A stretch of DNA of 64,000 bases from Myxococcaceae bacterium (GCA_016793095.1 JAEUJQ010000002.1:30640-94639); one strand, 5' to 3'; shown: positions 38,433 to 48,960, numbered from the stretch's first letter. Numbers and translations are program-made. Notes: generated from the letters alone by a model not told the origin.

Positions 38433-39674
38433 GTGACTCCCCACCCTCCGTTTCCTGCGCCGCCGCCCGCGGTGAACCCGGCCTCGCTCGACTCCGGGCG
38501 CCGCACCGCAGGCTGCCTCTTCTACGCGCTCGGCATGCTCGCCGGCGGCGTGCTGCTGCTGGTGACGTTCCTCGTGCCGGCGGCGTTCGGCGACAACCCC
38601 GCGATGGAGCTCGGCGGCATGTTCACCGGCGCGCTGCTCGCGATGCCGGCGCTGTTCCTCTACGTGTGGATTCCGTGGATCGTCGATCGCTTCGACCCGG
38701 AGCCCCTGTGGACCCTCGCAGGCGCGCTCGGCTGGGGCGCCATCGCTGCGTGCGGCTTCTCGGCCGTCATCAACTCGACGGTGGGCTCCATCGGCGCCAG
38801 CATCGGCGGCGCTGAGGTCGGCAACTTCCTCTCGGCGTGCGTGAGCGCGCCCATCTTCGAAGAGCTCTTCAAGGGCCTCGGAGTCGCCGGCATCGCCTGG
38901 TTCCTGAAGCGCGAGTTCGACGGCGTGGTGGATGGCATCATCTACGCCGCCTTCGTGGCCCTCGGCTTCGCGGGCGTCGAGAACATCATCTATTACGGGC
39001 GCGCGGCGATGGCCGACATGGCCAGCACGAAGGAAGCCAGCGCCCTGATGGGCACCTTCTTCATGCGCGGGCTGATGACGCCGTGGATCCACCCGCTCTT
39101 CACCGCGATGACGGGCATCGGCTTCGGCATCGCGCGAGAGACGACGAAGGGCTGGCTCAAGTTCATGGCGCCGGTGGGCGGCTATCTCTTCGCGGCGTTC
39201 CTGCACTCGGTGTGGAACACCGCCGCGACCGTCTCGGGCATGTTGGTGCTGGTGATGCTGCCGTTGTGGCTGCTCTTCGTGACGGCCTTCTTCGTGATGG
39301 TCGTCGTGCTCGTGCGCCGAAAGGGGCGCATCATCGGCGAGCACCTGAAGGATGAGGTGCTGACGGGCCACATGACCCCCGCGGAGCTCGGGCTCGTGAC
39401 GAGCGCGTTCTCGTGGTGGAAGGCGACCTTCTCGTGGGGTGGTGCGCCAGCGCGGCGCTTCGTCGAGGCGGCGGCGCGGCTGGGCTTGTCCAAGTGGCAC
39501 TCGCGGCGCGCAGCCCAGGGGCATTCCCAGACCATCAGCGGCGCCTTCGTCGCGCCGCTGCGCAAGGAGTTGAAGCAACGTCGGGACGAGATGAGCCGCG
39601 CGCTCGGCAAGCCCCTGCCGCAGCCTGAGCCGTGGCGACCCACTCCGGGTCAGCCGCGCCCGCCGTGGCTGTGA
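38433..39674 (+). CDS. PrsW-family intramembrane metalloprotease
   Basis: 413 residues from a GTG at 38433. At least eight hydrophobic segments carry the PrsW motifs: APIFEELFKGLG (Glu-Glu plus Lys), the FAGVENIIYY helix, the HPLFTAMTGIGFG helix and LHSVWN. In Bacillus PrsW performs site-1 cleavage of anti-sigma factor RsiW, so this enzyme may release a signalling factor from the membrane; the substrate here is unknown. The soluble C-terminal 100 residues are basic and specific to this protein. Nothing adjacent encodes an anti-sigma factor. Confidence 0.88.
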   Translation: MTPHPPFPAPPPAVNPASLDSGRRTAGCLFYALGMLAGGVLLLVTFLVPAAFGDNPAMELGGMFTGALLAMPALFLYVWIPWIVDRFDPEPLWTLAGALGWGAIAACGFSAVINSTVGSIGASIGGAEVGNFLSACVSAPIFEELFKGLGVAGIAWFLKREFDGVVDGIIYAAFVALGFAGVENIIYYGRAAMADMASTKEASALMGTFFMRGLMTPWIHPLFTAMTGIGFGIARETTKGWLKFMAPVGGYLFAAFLHSVWNTAATVSGMLVLVMLPLWLLFVTAFFVMVVVLVRRKGRIIGEHLKDEVLTGHMTPAELGLVTSAFSWWKATFSWGGAPARRFVEAAARLGLSKWHSRRAAQGHSQTISGAFVAPLRKELKQRRDEMSRALGKPLPQPEPWRPTPGQPRPPWL

Positions 39675-40059
39675 GCGCAGCGCCTTTCACTGCATTCTCG
39701 TCACGACACGCCGGCCCGGGTGGCGAGGCCCGGAAGGAGAAGAGCGAAGCGGCTCGCAGGGCCGACGCGTCGTGAAACACCTCGCAAGCGTGCCTTCCCA
39801 TGACGTCACCGGAACACCGGGAGCGGGTGGTCCTGCATCACGGGCGACTTGGCCGGTCGTGGGACACGTCGCGAGATGGGGGCGGCTGGTGATCAGGCCG
39901 CAGTCGGTCCGTGCACCTCCTCAGCTGTGACGGGGCTGATCCGCTTCATGCGAGGACCAGTTCGCAAGCGACGTGCCGCGCGCCAACCCACGAGAAGCAG
40001 AGCCCTTCACGGAAGCCGGGCCGGGTGCGCTCTGACGAGCTGACACAAAACGCACGAGG
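39675..40059. other. Gene-free interval of about 385 bp
   Basis: No frame with coding bias, no RNA-like structure and no repeat was recognised here. It separates the PrsW gene from the thioesterase operon and presumably carries the latter's promoter near the right end. Confidence 0.5.
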
Positions 40060-40563
40060 ATGGCTGACACCCTGATGTCAACGTTGACGCGGGGTCGGCT
40101 GCGCGACAAAGCGAGGCCGGTGACGACGTCGATTCAAAGCCTCATCGCGAGCGCGCGGCGGAGCGGCGACTGGAAGCCGGTGCTCGACGCGGTGCCCTAC
40201 TTCCGCTTCCTGGGGGTGGGGCTGCGCGAACGAGACGGACGGCTCGAGGCGCACATGGCCTTCAGCGACCACCTCGTGGGGAACCCCACCATCCCGGCGC
40301 TGCATGGGGGCACGCTGGGCGCGCTGCTCGAGGCGGTGGCCCAGTGCGAGGTGCTGTACCGCGCCGAGTCCGTCGTGCTGCCGAAGACCATCACGCTCAC
40401 CATCGACTATCTGCGCTCGGGGAAGCCGGTGGGCACGACCGCCACGGCCACGGTGCTGAAGCACGGGCGGCGTGTCGCGACGGTGCAGGCACGCGCGTTT
40501 CAGGACGACCCGAACGCGCCCATCGCGGTGGCCACGGTGCACCTCCTCGTTCGCGCGGACTGA
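40060..40563 (+). CDS. PaaI-like hotdog-fold thioesterase
   Basis: 167 residues; the start may be 40060 or the in-frame ATG at 40075. The hotdog core is clear: GVGLRERDGRLEAHM (first strands), ALHGGTLGALLEAVAQ with the HGG motif before the long central helix, then TITLTIDYLRSG and TATATVLKHGRRVATVQA. Family members hydrolyse aromatic or short acyl-CoA thioesters in the cytosol. The DUF1636 gene starts 1 bp after the stop, so they are co-transcribed. Confidence 0.85.
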   Translation: MADTLMSTLTRGRLRDKARPVTTSIQSLIASARRSGDWKPVLDAVPYFRFLGVGLRERDGRLEAHMAFSDHLVGNPTIPALHGGTLGALLEAVAQCEVLYRAESVVLPKTITLTIDYLRSGKPVGTTATATVLKHGRRVATVQARAFQDDPNAPIAVATVHLLVRAD

Positions 40564-40564
40564 C

Positions 40565-40894
40565 ATGGCGAGGCCGGTGCTCACCATCTGCGTGCGCTGC
40601 GAACCGGAAGCGGGTGGGCCGGGCGGTGACGCGCTGTTCGCGCAGGTGAAGGCGCTGCGGAAGGCGTACGGCCTCAAGCGGGTGTTCAAGCTCGAGAAGA
40701 CGAGGTGCCTGCACCTGTGCCGGTGGGCCTGCAGCGCGATGCTCGAGGGCAAGCGGCGCTCCAGCTACCAGCGCTGCGAGCTGCACGGCGCGGCTGACGC
40801 GGAGCCCCTGGTGGCTGCGGCGGTGGCCTACGCGAGCCTGTCGCCCGGGCAGGAGCTCAGTGAGCGGCAGCTCCCTGGCGCCTCAGCCGACTGA
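40565..40894 (+). CDS. DUF1636-family putative metal-binding protein
   Basis: 109 residues. An N-terminal CVRC pair and the central CLHLCRWACSAML block supply five Cys, fitting the DUF1636 family of small predicted metal-binding proteins with a thioredoxin-like ferredoxin fold. No [2Fe-2S] motif can be claimed from sequence alone. It starts 1 bp after the thioesterase stop and converges on the receiver-like gene, overlapping it by 12 bp at the 3' end. Confidence 0.65.
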   Translation: MARPVLTICVRCEPEAGGPGGDALFAQVKALRKAYGLKRVFKLEKTRCLHLCRWACSAMLEGKRRSSYQRCELHGAADAEPLVAAAVAYASLSPGQELSERQLPGASAD

Positions 40895-41308
40895 GCCCCG
40901 CCGCGGTTGCTGCGAGGCGCGCGCGACGTGCTCCACCAGCTCAGCGACCCGGTGTGGCCGACACAGGGCAGCCTCCGCACCTGCGGCGACCAGCGCAGCA
41001 GCGTCCTCCGTGGTGACACACGAGGCGATGACCGGGACGTTCACCGACCGGAGCCAGGTCACCAACAGGAGCGCGTCGTCGTGGCCCACGTCGTTGACGG
41101 CGACGACCGCGCAGACCGGGTGCGCGCGTTGAACGTGTGCGGCGCTGCGCGCTCGGGTGTCCGACCAGATGACCCGGAACTCCCGCGAGAGCCCGAGGTA
41201 CGCGAGGCGGAAGACTGCGCCGTCGGTCCGGTCAATGAAGAGCACCGACGCGGGCTGCGGCGCAACGCGCGGCTGAGACCCGGCGACCGGGCGTGCGGTG
41301 GAAGCCAT
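40883..41308 (-). CDS. Degenerate receiver-like protein
   Basis: 141 residues from the ATG at 41308. The order of strands and helices follows a CheY-like receiver: ASVLFIDRTDG (strand 1), CAVVAVNDVGHDDALL (strand 3 region), VPVIASCVTTED (strand 4) and a final helix after AALCRPHRVAELV. The acidic pocket is reduced and the position expected to hold the phospho-Asp reads VNDV, so phosphorylation is doubtful. A pseudo-receiver acting by protein binding is likely. Confidence 0.45.
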   Translation of the reverse strand: MASTARPVAGSQPRVAPQPASVLFIDRTDGAVFRLAYLGLSREFRVIWSDTRARSAAHVQRAHPVCAVVAVNDVGHDDALLLVTWLRSVNVPVIASCVTTEDAAALVAAGAEAALCRPHRVAELVEHVARASQQPRRGSVG

Positions 41309-41417
41309 CATGCACCACCTGTCAGCAACCGCCCTGCCACCTCCAACCGGCGAGAACCCGGCGCCGAAGGGGTGGCGAAATGCAACACCCGTCGCACCGC
41401 GCGACACCAGGCTTCGG

Positions 41418-42833
41418 TCAGCGGCCAGCATCCGGCTGGAGCTCTGCGCGGACGAGCGCCTGGCCGTCCCACGTGAGCTCGACCGGTCCAGCGGCGACCT
41501 GCGACGCGACCCACAGGAGAGCGGACCGGCGTGTCATCGGAGCTCCGTTCAGCGCCGGCGCTGGCGCATCGGGCAGGGCGTCCTGGAACGTCGCGACGAC
41601 CTCCGCGCCCACCCGCCTCAGCACGGGCGGCCGGGGCGAGACCACGATGGCGACCTCACCCGCGCTGACGCCCTCGGAGTCGAGGACGCGGAGAAGGTGC
41701 CGCCCGACCGGGAGCGAGAGCGGGGCCGGCGCAGGCGCGCCCTGCACCTGCAGCGACCAGCCCGCGGGCACCTTCACGTCGAGCGGCGAGGGCGCGCGAT
41801 GCCGAACCAGACCATCCCCCAGCACGACGCCACCGACCGTGATGGGGACCAGCGCATGGGGCTTCGAGGGCCGGCTCTGCAGGCCCCGCTCGTCGAAGGC
41901 GATGACCCGCAGCCGCAGCAGCTCTTCTGTCATGAGCAGCACACGCGCGCCGGTGCCGCTCACCACCTGGTCGTCCACCCGATCGACGAAGAGCTCGTCA
42001 CGCGCCACCTGGAGCCGATAGCGCGTCGCGCGCGCCGCGGCTTCCCAGCCAACCTCGACCGGGGTCCCGGGCCCCCGCCACACCACCGCGCGGGGCGTCC
42101 CGGCGGTCATCACCGGCGTGTCGGGCAACACCGTGACTGCCTCGGGCGCGAGTCCGACGCCAATGCGCGTGCCCGAGTTCGAGGGCACCGTCACCTTCGA
42201 GCCCGCGGCGACCACCTGCGCGCCGCCTTCGAAGACCGACACGCGGCTCGTCTTCGACCCATCGACCGTCACCACGCCTTCGGTCTTCGCGACGGGCTCG
42301 ACGGTCGCGGCCGAAGTGGCCACCGTCAGCGCCTTCTGCCGGAGGGCAGAGAGGGCGAGGCGGAGCTCTCCATCGACGAGTGACACGCCGCCTGGCTGCT
42401 TCGGCGCCGGCGCGTCGCCGTAGATGACGACGAGCGCGTTCTCGTCCATCACGAGCGTGCTCTCGTCGCGGAACCGGAGCGCAGCCCCCGCGCGCCGCAG
42501 CGTGTTCACCTCGTCGAGCCGGAACAACGACATGCCGAGCGTCGCTGGAGTCCACTCGAGGGAGCGACGGGTCCGGACCGCTGGCCTGAGGAACGTCAGG
42601 GTGGCGTCGGGTCCCGCCGGCGCCTGGCCTGGCGCGCGCAGGCGCAGCACCTGCCCTGGCGCCAGGTTGTGCGGCAGCGGACCAAGCGCGTTCCATCGAT
42701 GAAGCTCGGTGATGCGCTTCGGGTCGCCAAACGTCGCCGCTGCGATGGAGGCGCAGGTGTCTCCCGGCTTCACGACCCACGTCTCGGGTGGCTCGGCGGC
42801 GACGACGGCGAGCGTGGCGGCGAAGAGGAGCAT
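41418..42833 (-). CDS. LysM- and FecR-domain protein
   Basis: 471 residues. A signal peptide (LLFAATLAVVAA) precedes a LysM domain (WVVKPGDTCASIAAATFGDP), which binds peptidoglycan. Residues about 100-240 match the FecR domain (TLVMDENALVVIYGD, VSLVDGELRLALSAL, GTRIGVG). The C-terminus has two fibronectin-III-like beta domains. The start codon ATG overlaps the cyclase stop (TGATG), so it is translated with the upstream cyclase and is probably its periplasmic partner. Confidence 0.85.
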   Translation of the reverse strand: MLLFAATLAVVAAEPPETWVVKPGDTCASIAAATFGDPKRITELHRWNALGPLPHNLAPGQVLRLRAPGQAPAGPDATLTFLRPAVRTRRSLEWTPATLGMSLFRLDEVNTLRRAGAALRFRDESTLVMDENALVVIYGDAPAPKQPGGVSLVDGELRLALSALRQKALTVATSAATVEPVAKTEGVVTVDGSKTSRVSVFEGGAQVVAAGSKVTVPSNSGTRIGVGLAPEAVTVLPDTPVMTAGTPRAVVWRGPGTPVEVGWEAAARATRYRLQVARDELFVDRVDDQVVSGTGARVLLMTEELLRLRVIAFDERGLQSRPSKPHALVPITVGGVVLGDGLVRHRAPSPLDVKVPAGWSLQVQGAPAPAPLSLPVGRHLLRVLDSEGVSAGEVAIVVSPRPPVLRRVGAEVVATFQDALPDAPAPALNGAPMTRRSALLWVASQVAAGPVELTWDGQALVRAELQPDAGR

Positions 42834-44578
42834 CAGCTCGGGACCTCGAACACCGTCGTCGCTTTCGTGCGCCCACGCAAGTGCCGCTCGCCGAGCTCGA
42901 CCAGCTTCGTCCGCGCTCCGAGCGCGAGCTGGGTGGACTGGCTCACGAGGATCTGCCCCGGCGCCGCGCTCGCCTCGAGCCGGGAGGCGACGTTCACCGC
43001 GTCTCCCATGACGGTGAAGTCGAGCCGGCGCTCGCCGCCGACGTTGCCCGCCACCGCCAGGCCGGTGTTGAGGCCCATCGCGAGCTGCACCTCGAGGCCG
43101 TACTTCGCCCGCCACCGCTGGTTCGCGACCTCGACCCACCGCCGCAGCGCTCGCGCGGCGCTCAGGGCCTGCTGCGCGTCGTCGTCACCGCGCGTCGGCA
43201 CACCCCACACCGCCATCACGCAGTCACCGATGAACTTGTCCACCATGCCGTGGTGCCGGTGGACGATCTCGGTGGCGATGGCGAAGTACTCGTTGAGCAC
43301 CGTGACGATGACCTCTGGCGGCAGCGCCTCGGCGAGGCGGGTGAAGCCGACGATGTCGGCGAAGAGCACCGTCACGACGCGCCGCTCGCCACCGAGCTGC
43401 AGCCGGCTGGGCTCGTTCACCACCAGCTCCACGACGTCGGGCGCGAGGTAGCGCGAGAGCGCCGCGCGCACGCGTGCCTGTGCGAGCAGCTCTCGTTCCC
43501 CGAGCTCGAGCTGGCGCGACATCTCGTCGAAGGCGCGCGCCAGCTCGCCGACCTCGTCCTGCCGGTCGCTCACGGTGCTCGTCACGCGACTCCACTGGCG
43601 GCGCGCGATGAGGGCGGTCGAATCGACGAGTGACGCCAGCGGCCGGATGACGCGACGAGCGCCCAGCACGCCAGCCAGCACCGCCGCCAGCACGGCGAGC
43701 GCGACGGCCACGGCGACGGCGACCTCGAGCGAGAGCAACGTCGCATACGCGTGGGTCGCCGGCTCCTGGACCACGGCTGCCCACCCATACGAGGGCAAGG
43801 TCACCAGCGCGCCCATCATCGGCGCCCCACCCAGCTCGAAGTCGGTCGTCACGGAGAGGCCCTGCCGGAAGGACGGCGAACCGCTGAGGGCGTCGCCCAG
43901 CCCTTCGACCGGCTGGCCGATGCGCGTGGGGTCTCCGTGCAGCACCACCCGTTGCGCGGGGTCGATGACGTAGACCGCGCCAGGGTCGCGGAGCGGCGGC
44001 GCCTCACCCAGGCCCCGCACGAGCTCGCAGAGGGCGCCCAGCTCGAGCTCTGCGTAGACGAGGAAGGCGGGCGCCTGACCCGCCCCGGCCCGGGCGGGCA
44101 CCAGCAGGGGCATCGTCGGCGTGCCTTCACGAACCGAGACGGCGCCCAGCGAGAAGCCACGGGCGCCGAGCAGCTCCGGCGGCAGGCGCTCGGGCCCCGC
44201 GGGCGCGTCGGGCTCGAGGCGCAGCGCTCCCTGGCGCCGGCCCTCGAGGTCGTACACCGTCACCGACGGCGCACCGCCCCATGAGCGGAGGACCGCCGTC
44301 GCGACCGCGAAGCGGGTGTCGTCGTCAGTCAGCTGGTCGGTCGCGAGCACCTCGGCCACCTGGCTGAGCGAGGTGCGGCTCTGCGCGAACGCGTGCTCGA
44401 CCTCACCGCGCACCTGACGGGCCAGCGCCGCGTGCAGGTGCTGCGCGTCGATGGTGAGCGCGGCGCGATTCCTGGCGACCGCGAAGGCGCCAAGGGCGAG
44501 CATCAGCGGAACGGTGACCGCGGCGACCAACCCGGTCACCTGCCAGGACAACGACACCTGCCGGCGCTTCGGCTCCAT
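42833..44578 (-). CDS. Membrane class III adenylate/guanylate cyclase
   Basis: 581 residues from the ATG at 44578. Two transmembrane segments (about 15-33 and 283-310) enclose a periplasmic sensor resembling a dCACHE/PAS fold. A HAMP-like linker (PLASLVDSTALIARRQW) leads to the catalytic domain with VLFADIVGFT (metal Asp408), IGDCVMAVWG with the second metal Asp, and VMGDAVNVASRLE. It should make cAMP or cGMP in response to an envelope signal. The LysM-FecR gene is coupled downstream by TGATG; a kinase gene diverges upstream. Confidence 0.9.
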   Translation of the reverse strand: MEPKRRQVSLSWQVTGLVAAVTVPLMLALGAFAVARNRAALTIDAQHLHAALARQVRGEVEHAFAQSRTSLSQVAEVLATDQLTDDDTRFAVATAVLRSWGGAPSVTVYDLEGRRQGALRLEPDAPAGPERLPPELLGARGFSLGAVSVREGTPTMPLLVPARAGAGQAPAFLVYAELELGALCELVRGLGEAPPLRDPGAVYVIDPAQRVVLHGDPTRIGQPVEGLGDALSGSPSFRQGLSVTTDFELGGAPMMGALVTLPSYGWAAVVQEPATHAYATLLSLEVAVAVAVALAVLAAVLAGVLGARRVIRPLASLVDSTALIARRQWSRVTSTVSDRQDEVGELARAFDEMSRQLELGERELLAQARVRAALSRYLAPDVVELVVNEPSRLQLGGERRVVTVLFADIVGFTRLAEALPPEVIVTVLNEYFAIATEIVHRHHGMVDKFIGDCVMAVWGVPTRGDDDAQQALSAARALRRWVEVANQRWRAKYGLEVQLAMGLNTGLAVAGNVGGERRLDFTVMGDAVNVASRLEASAAPGQILVSQSTQLALGARTKLVELGERHLRGRTKATTVFEVPS

Positions 44579-44663
44579 CGTGCGGCCACATACCAGCTCC
44601 CCAGTGACGGCGTGGCGAGCCCGGTTGCCGATGACTTCAACGTCCGGTACTGCCTGCAGCGCC

Positions 44664-45886
<1,223 letters not shown>

Positions 45887-45887
<1 letters not shown>

Positions 45888-46909
45888 TGGGCGGGCGCTT
45901 CGATGACGTGCTGGCGGCGGCCCTGGTGCTCGGGCAGGGCAGGCGCGCCGCGCTGGTGTTGAGCGACGGGACTTCGCAGACGACGGGCTTCGAGGCGCCC
46001 CCTGCGCTCGACGCGCTTCGGGTGACGCGCCCGGCCTTCGTCGATGGCGAGCTCGTCGCGGTGCCCGCGGGCAGGGTCGGTACGCTCGCGGTCTGGCGGG
46101 CCGACGGAGGTGCGGCGCCACCTGCGCTCGAAGCGCTGGGCCGGCTCGTCGGTCGGGCGTTGGAGTGCGAAGGAGAGGCAGCGACGCTGCGTCGGTCGGT
46201 CGAGCGCGCCGACCGGCTGGCGATGGTAGGGCAGCTCGCCGCGGGCCTCGCGCACGAGCTCGGAACGCCGTTGACCGTGGTGAGCGGGCGGGCACGACAG
46301 CTCGCAGCCGGCGCCATCGCCCCAGCACAGGCGCCCGAAGTCGCGCGCACCATCGCCGAGCAGGCCGAGCGCATGTCGGCCATCATCCGGCAGGTGCTCG
46401 ACTACGCCCGTCGGAGAGGCCCGAAGCCGGGGCGCTACGACGTGCGCACCGTGATGCTGCAGGCGGTCGGGCTGCTGGGGCCGGTGGCTGCACGGAAGCA
46501 GGTGGCCCTCTCGTTCGCCGACCCGGGGACGCCGAGGCTCGTCACCTTCGACGGCAGCCAGGTGCTTCAGGTGATGACGAACCTCGTGGCCAACGCCATC
46601 GGAGCCACGCCCCCGGGCGGCACGGTGGCGCTGTCTCTCGCCGAGGCGCCCGGCCATCAGCCCCCGCCCGACACGGGGCTCTCGCGAAGAGACTTCGTCG
46701 CCCTGCGCGTCCAGGACACCGGCGTCGGCATCGCGACCGAGCACCTGCAGCGGGTCTTCGAGCCGTTCTTCACCACGAAGGAGACCGGTGAAGGCACCGG
46801 CCTCGGCCTGTCGGTCTCGCTGGGCATCATCCGCGACCACGACGGGTGGATCGAGGTGCAGACGACCCGGGGCGCCGGCACGTGCTTCATCGTGTACCTC
46901 CCTGCCTGA
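45887..46909 (+). CDS. Soluble histidine kinase
   Basis: 340 residues from the ATG that overlaps the kinase stop. The N-terminal 100 residues look like a small GAF-type input domain. The dimerisation motif GLAHELGTPLTVV places the phospho-His at 123. The ATPase lobe has N-box TNLVANAIGATPPGG, DTGVGI and GTGLGLSVSLGII. No membrane segment is seen. It is translationally coupled to the Ser/Thr kinase; the NtrC-type regulator 2 kb downstream is a possible partner, now separated by two genes on the opposite strand. Confidence 0.9.
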
Positions 46910-47000
46910 GCCCGTCGTTCCACTGAGGCGTCGCAGGGCACGCCGGTGAGGCCTGGGGTGCAGGGGCCGTCACGGGCGACCGCGCCCGGCTCAGCCCGCC

Positions 47001-47513
47001 TCAGGGACGGGCGAGCGCCTGCTCGAGCACGGCGCGGGTCTCGACGTCCGTCTCCACGGCGAGGCGCCGCGCCAGCGCCGCGCGCACCTCGACGTCCCTC
47101 GAGGCCCCCAGCGAACGAAGGGCGGCGCGACGAACCATCGGGTCCTCGTCTCCGAGCGCCTGCAGGAGCACTCCGTCCTTCGCGCCTGCGAGGAGGAAGC
47201 CGAGCGTCTCGAGCGCGGCCTTTCGCACCAGCGGCTGCGGGTCTTGCGCGAGGCGGGACAGCACCGCGCGCGTCGCCGGCTCGTCGAAGTACCCGAGCGC
47301 TGCCAGCGCCGCGCGCCGGAGGCCCAGCGGCTCTCGCGTCGAGCTCGCCAGCGCCCGCAGCGCCATGGCCGTGTCACGCCCCTGTCGTTCCACCAGCTGT
47401 GCCTTCGTCGGCGGCGAGTCGATGGTGGTGAGGAGCTTGCGGAGCTCGAGCGACGGCTCCTGGGCGACGGCAGCTGACGCGACGAGCACGACGAGGAGGC
47501 CGGGCGCTCTCAT
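47001..47513 (-). CDS. Exported HEAT-repeat protein
   Basis: 170 residues. A signal peptide (LLVVLVASAAVA) precedes four HEAT-like helical repeats, shown by recurring units such as RRAALAALGYFDEPATRAVL, VRKAALETLGFLL and VRRAALRSLGASRDVEVRAAL. HEAT scaffolds bind proteins; here it would act in the periplasm. Its start overlaps the stop of the metzincin gene by ATGA, so the two are made together. Confidence 0.8.
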   Translation of the reverse strand: MRAPGLLVVLVASAAVAQEPSLELRKLLTTIDSPPTKAQLVERQGRDTAMALRALASSTREPLGLRRAALAALGYFDEPATRAVLSRLAQDPQPLVRKAALETLGFLLAGAKDGVLLQALGDEDPMVRRAALRSLGASRDVEVRAALARRLAVETDVETRAVLEQALARP

Positions 47514-48853
47514 GGTCTCACCACCGGGTTGCGGCGCAGCGTCACGCCTTGGGAGGGGCTCAGGCTGCCGTTGCCCGTGGCGGTCGGCGCCATGAGGTTC
47601 TTCTCCGCGTCGACGCCCGAGGTCGGCGTGTCTCTCAGGTTGTCCACCAGACCGGTGAGCTCGAAGACGTGCGACAACCCCAGCTGGTGGGCCACTTCGT
47701 GCGCGAGGACGAGGCCGAGCGGGTCATCTTCGCCCATCGCCGGCACGTACCGTGGCGAGTCGAAGAGGATCGCGACGCCCGAGGCGCCGGTCCCGTTCGT
47801 CATCGTCGCCCCCGGCACACCACCCGCCACCCCGAGGATGAAGCCCGGCGGGAGCTGAGGGTCGAGGATCAGGGTCTCGACGAAGAAGAGGTTCATTCCG
47901 GCCGGCGCGAGCGATGACTGACGGAGCAAGGCCTCCAGGCTCCGTCCCATGGGTGGGCTCCCGGCGTCCTCCCAGGTCGAGGTGATGGCGCTGAAGCCCG
48001 GGGGCAGGTCGAAGTACCGGGGAGCGTCGAGGGTGATGCCGGCGTCGGCGAAGATGTCCCGGAACACGTTCATGGCCGTGGTGAGCCGTGGCTGCGCCGG
48101 CGCGGTGGCCGCAGTGAGCCCGGCGCTCCCGGTGAAGAGCAGGTTGATGGCGAGGCGCTGCGGCCCCGGCGGAGGTCGGGGCTTGACGAACACCTTCACC
48201 GCCACGGCCGTGGTCGCGACCGGCCGGCGTGACTCCACCGAGAAACGCCAGAGCCCCGGCACCCACTCACGGCGGGCGTCATCGCTCTCGAGCACGACGG
48301 CGTTGGCGACGTTGACGTCTGGCCGACTCCACGAGAGGTGCCGCCGGTAGTCAGGCCCCATCGCGACGACGGTGCCGCTCGGCGAGAAGATGCGGTTCAC
48401 CTGGTAGGTGTCGAGCGAAGGCCCCAGGCCCACCACCTGCACTTGAAACCCTTCGTCAGCAGGCTCGACGAGGAACGACAGCTCGCGCGAGAGGCCGGCG
48501 TCGCCCAGCACGAGGGTGCCGAAGTCGATGACGCGCACCCCGGCGTCGCTCGTCGGCAGCAGGCCCCCGTCGCGGCCCGCGTCCGCTCGTCCAGCGTCGA
48601 GGCCCGCATCGGCCCGCCCCGCGTCGGCGCGGCCAGCGTCTCCCGCGCCAGCGTCTGCCCGGCCCGCATCTGTCGCGCCGGCGTCGCTCCGCCCTGCGTC
48701 CCCGGGCGCCGCACAGGGCACGAAGGGGCCTCCCGGCTCGGACGCGGCCTCGCACGGCGGCTCGAAGCAGCCGGGGAGCGCGTTGACGAGGGCGAGGGCG
48801 AGGCACCAGCGCTGCACGGAGTCAGGGTGGCGAACCACGGCGAGGAGCTTCAC
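47510..48853 (-). CDS. Metzincin-type zinc metalloprotease lipoprotein
   Basis: 447 residues. A signal ends LPGC; a short Asp-Ala-Gly linker follows (about 50-95). The zinc site is complete: HExxHxxGxxH with His385, His389, His395 and catalytic Glu386 in AHEVAHQLGLSH. A Met-turn candidate is at 421 in NLMAPTA, which defines the metzincin clan. The preceding 250 residues are a beta-rich prodomain or binding region. It is probably anchored to the outer membrane and cleaves extracellular protein. The HEAT gene is coupled downstream. Confidence 0.85.
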   Translation of the reverse strand: MKLLAVVRHPDSVQRWCLALALVNALPGCFEPPCEAASEPGGPFVPCAAPGDAGRSDAGATDAGRADAGAGDAGRADAGRADAGLDAGRADAGRDGGLLPTSDAGVRVIDFGTLVLGDAGLSRELSFLVEPADEGFQVQVVGLGPSLDTYQVNRIFSPSGTVVAMGPDYRRHLSWSRPDVNVANAVVLESDDARREWVPGLWRFSVESRRPVATTAVAVKVFVKPRPPPGPQRLAINLLFTGSAGLTAATAPAQPRLTTAMNVFRDIFADAGITLDAPRYFDLPPGFSAITSTWEDAGSPPMGRSLEALLRQSSLAPAGMNLFFVETLILDPQLPPGFILGVAGGVPGATMTNGTGASGVAILFDSPRYVPAMGEDDPLGLVLAHEVAHQLGLSHVFELTGLVDNLRDTPTSGVDAEKNLMAPTATGNGSLSPSQGVTLRRNPVVRP

Positions 48854-48867
48854 TGATTCTTCGCGGA

Positions 48868-48960
48868 ATGACGAGCCGGAGCATCGCCCGCGACCACGAC
48901 GGGTCGATTGACGTACAAGGCTCCCGTGGCGCCGGAACCCGCATCACCACCTTCCTCTGA
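48868..48960 (+). pseudogene. Orphan histidine-kinase C-terminal tail
   Basis: A 30-codon frame starting with ATG encodes SIARDHDGSIDVQ and GSRGAGTRITTFL and stops. This is the G3-box end of a histidine kinase ATPase domain (pattern GI.RDHGG.I.V.S..G.GT). The rest of the kinase is missing. It overlaps the 5' end of the NtrC regulator gene in another frame, as the end of an HK gene would in a normal HK-RR operon. Confidence 0.65.
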
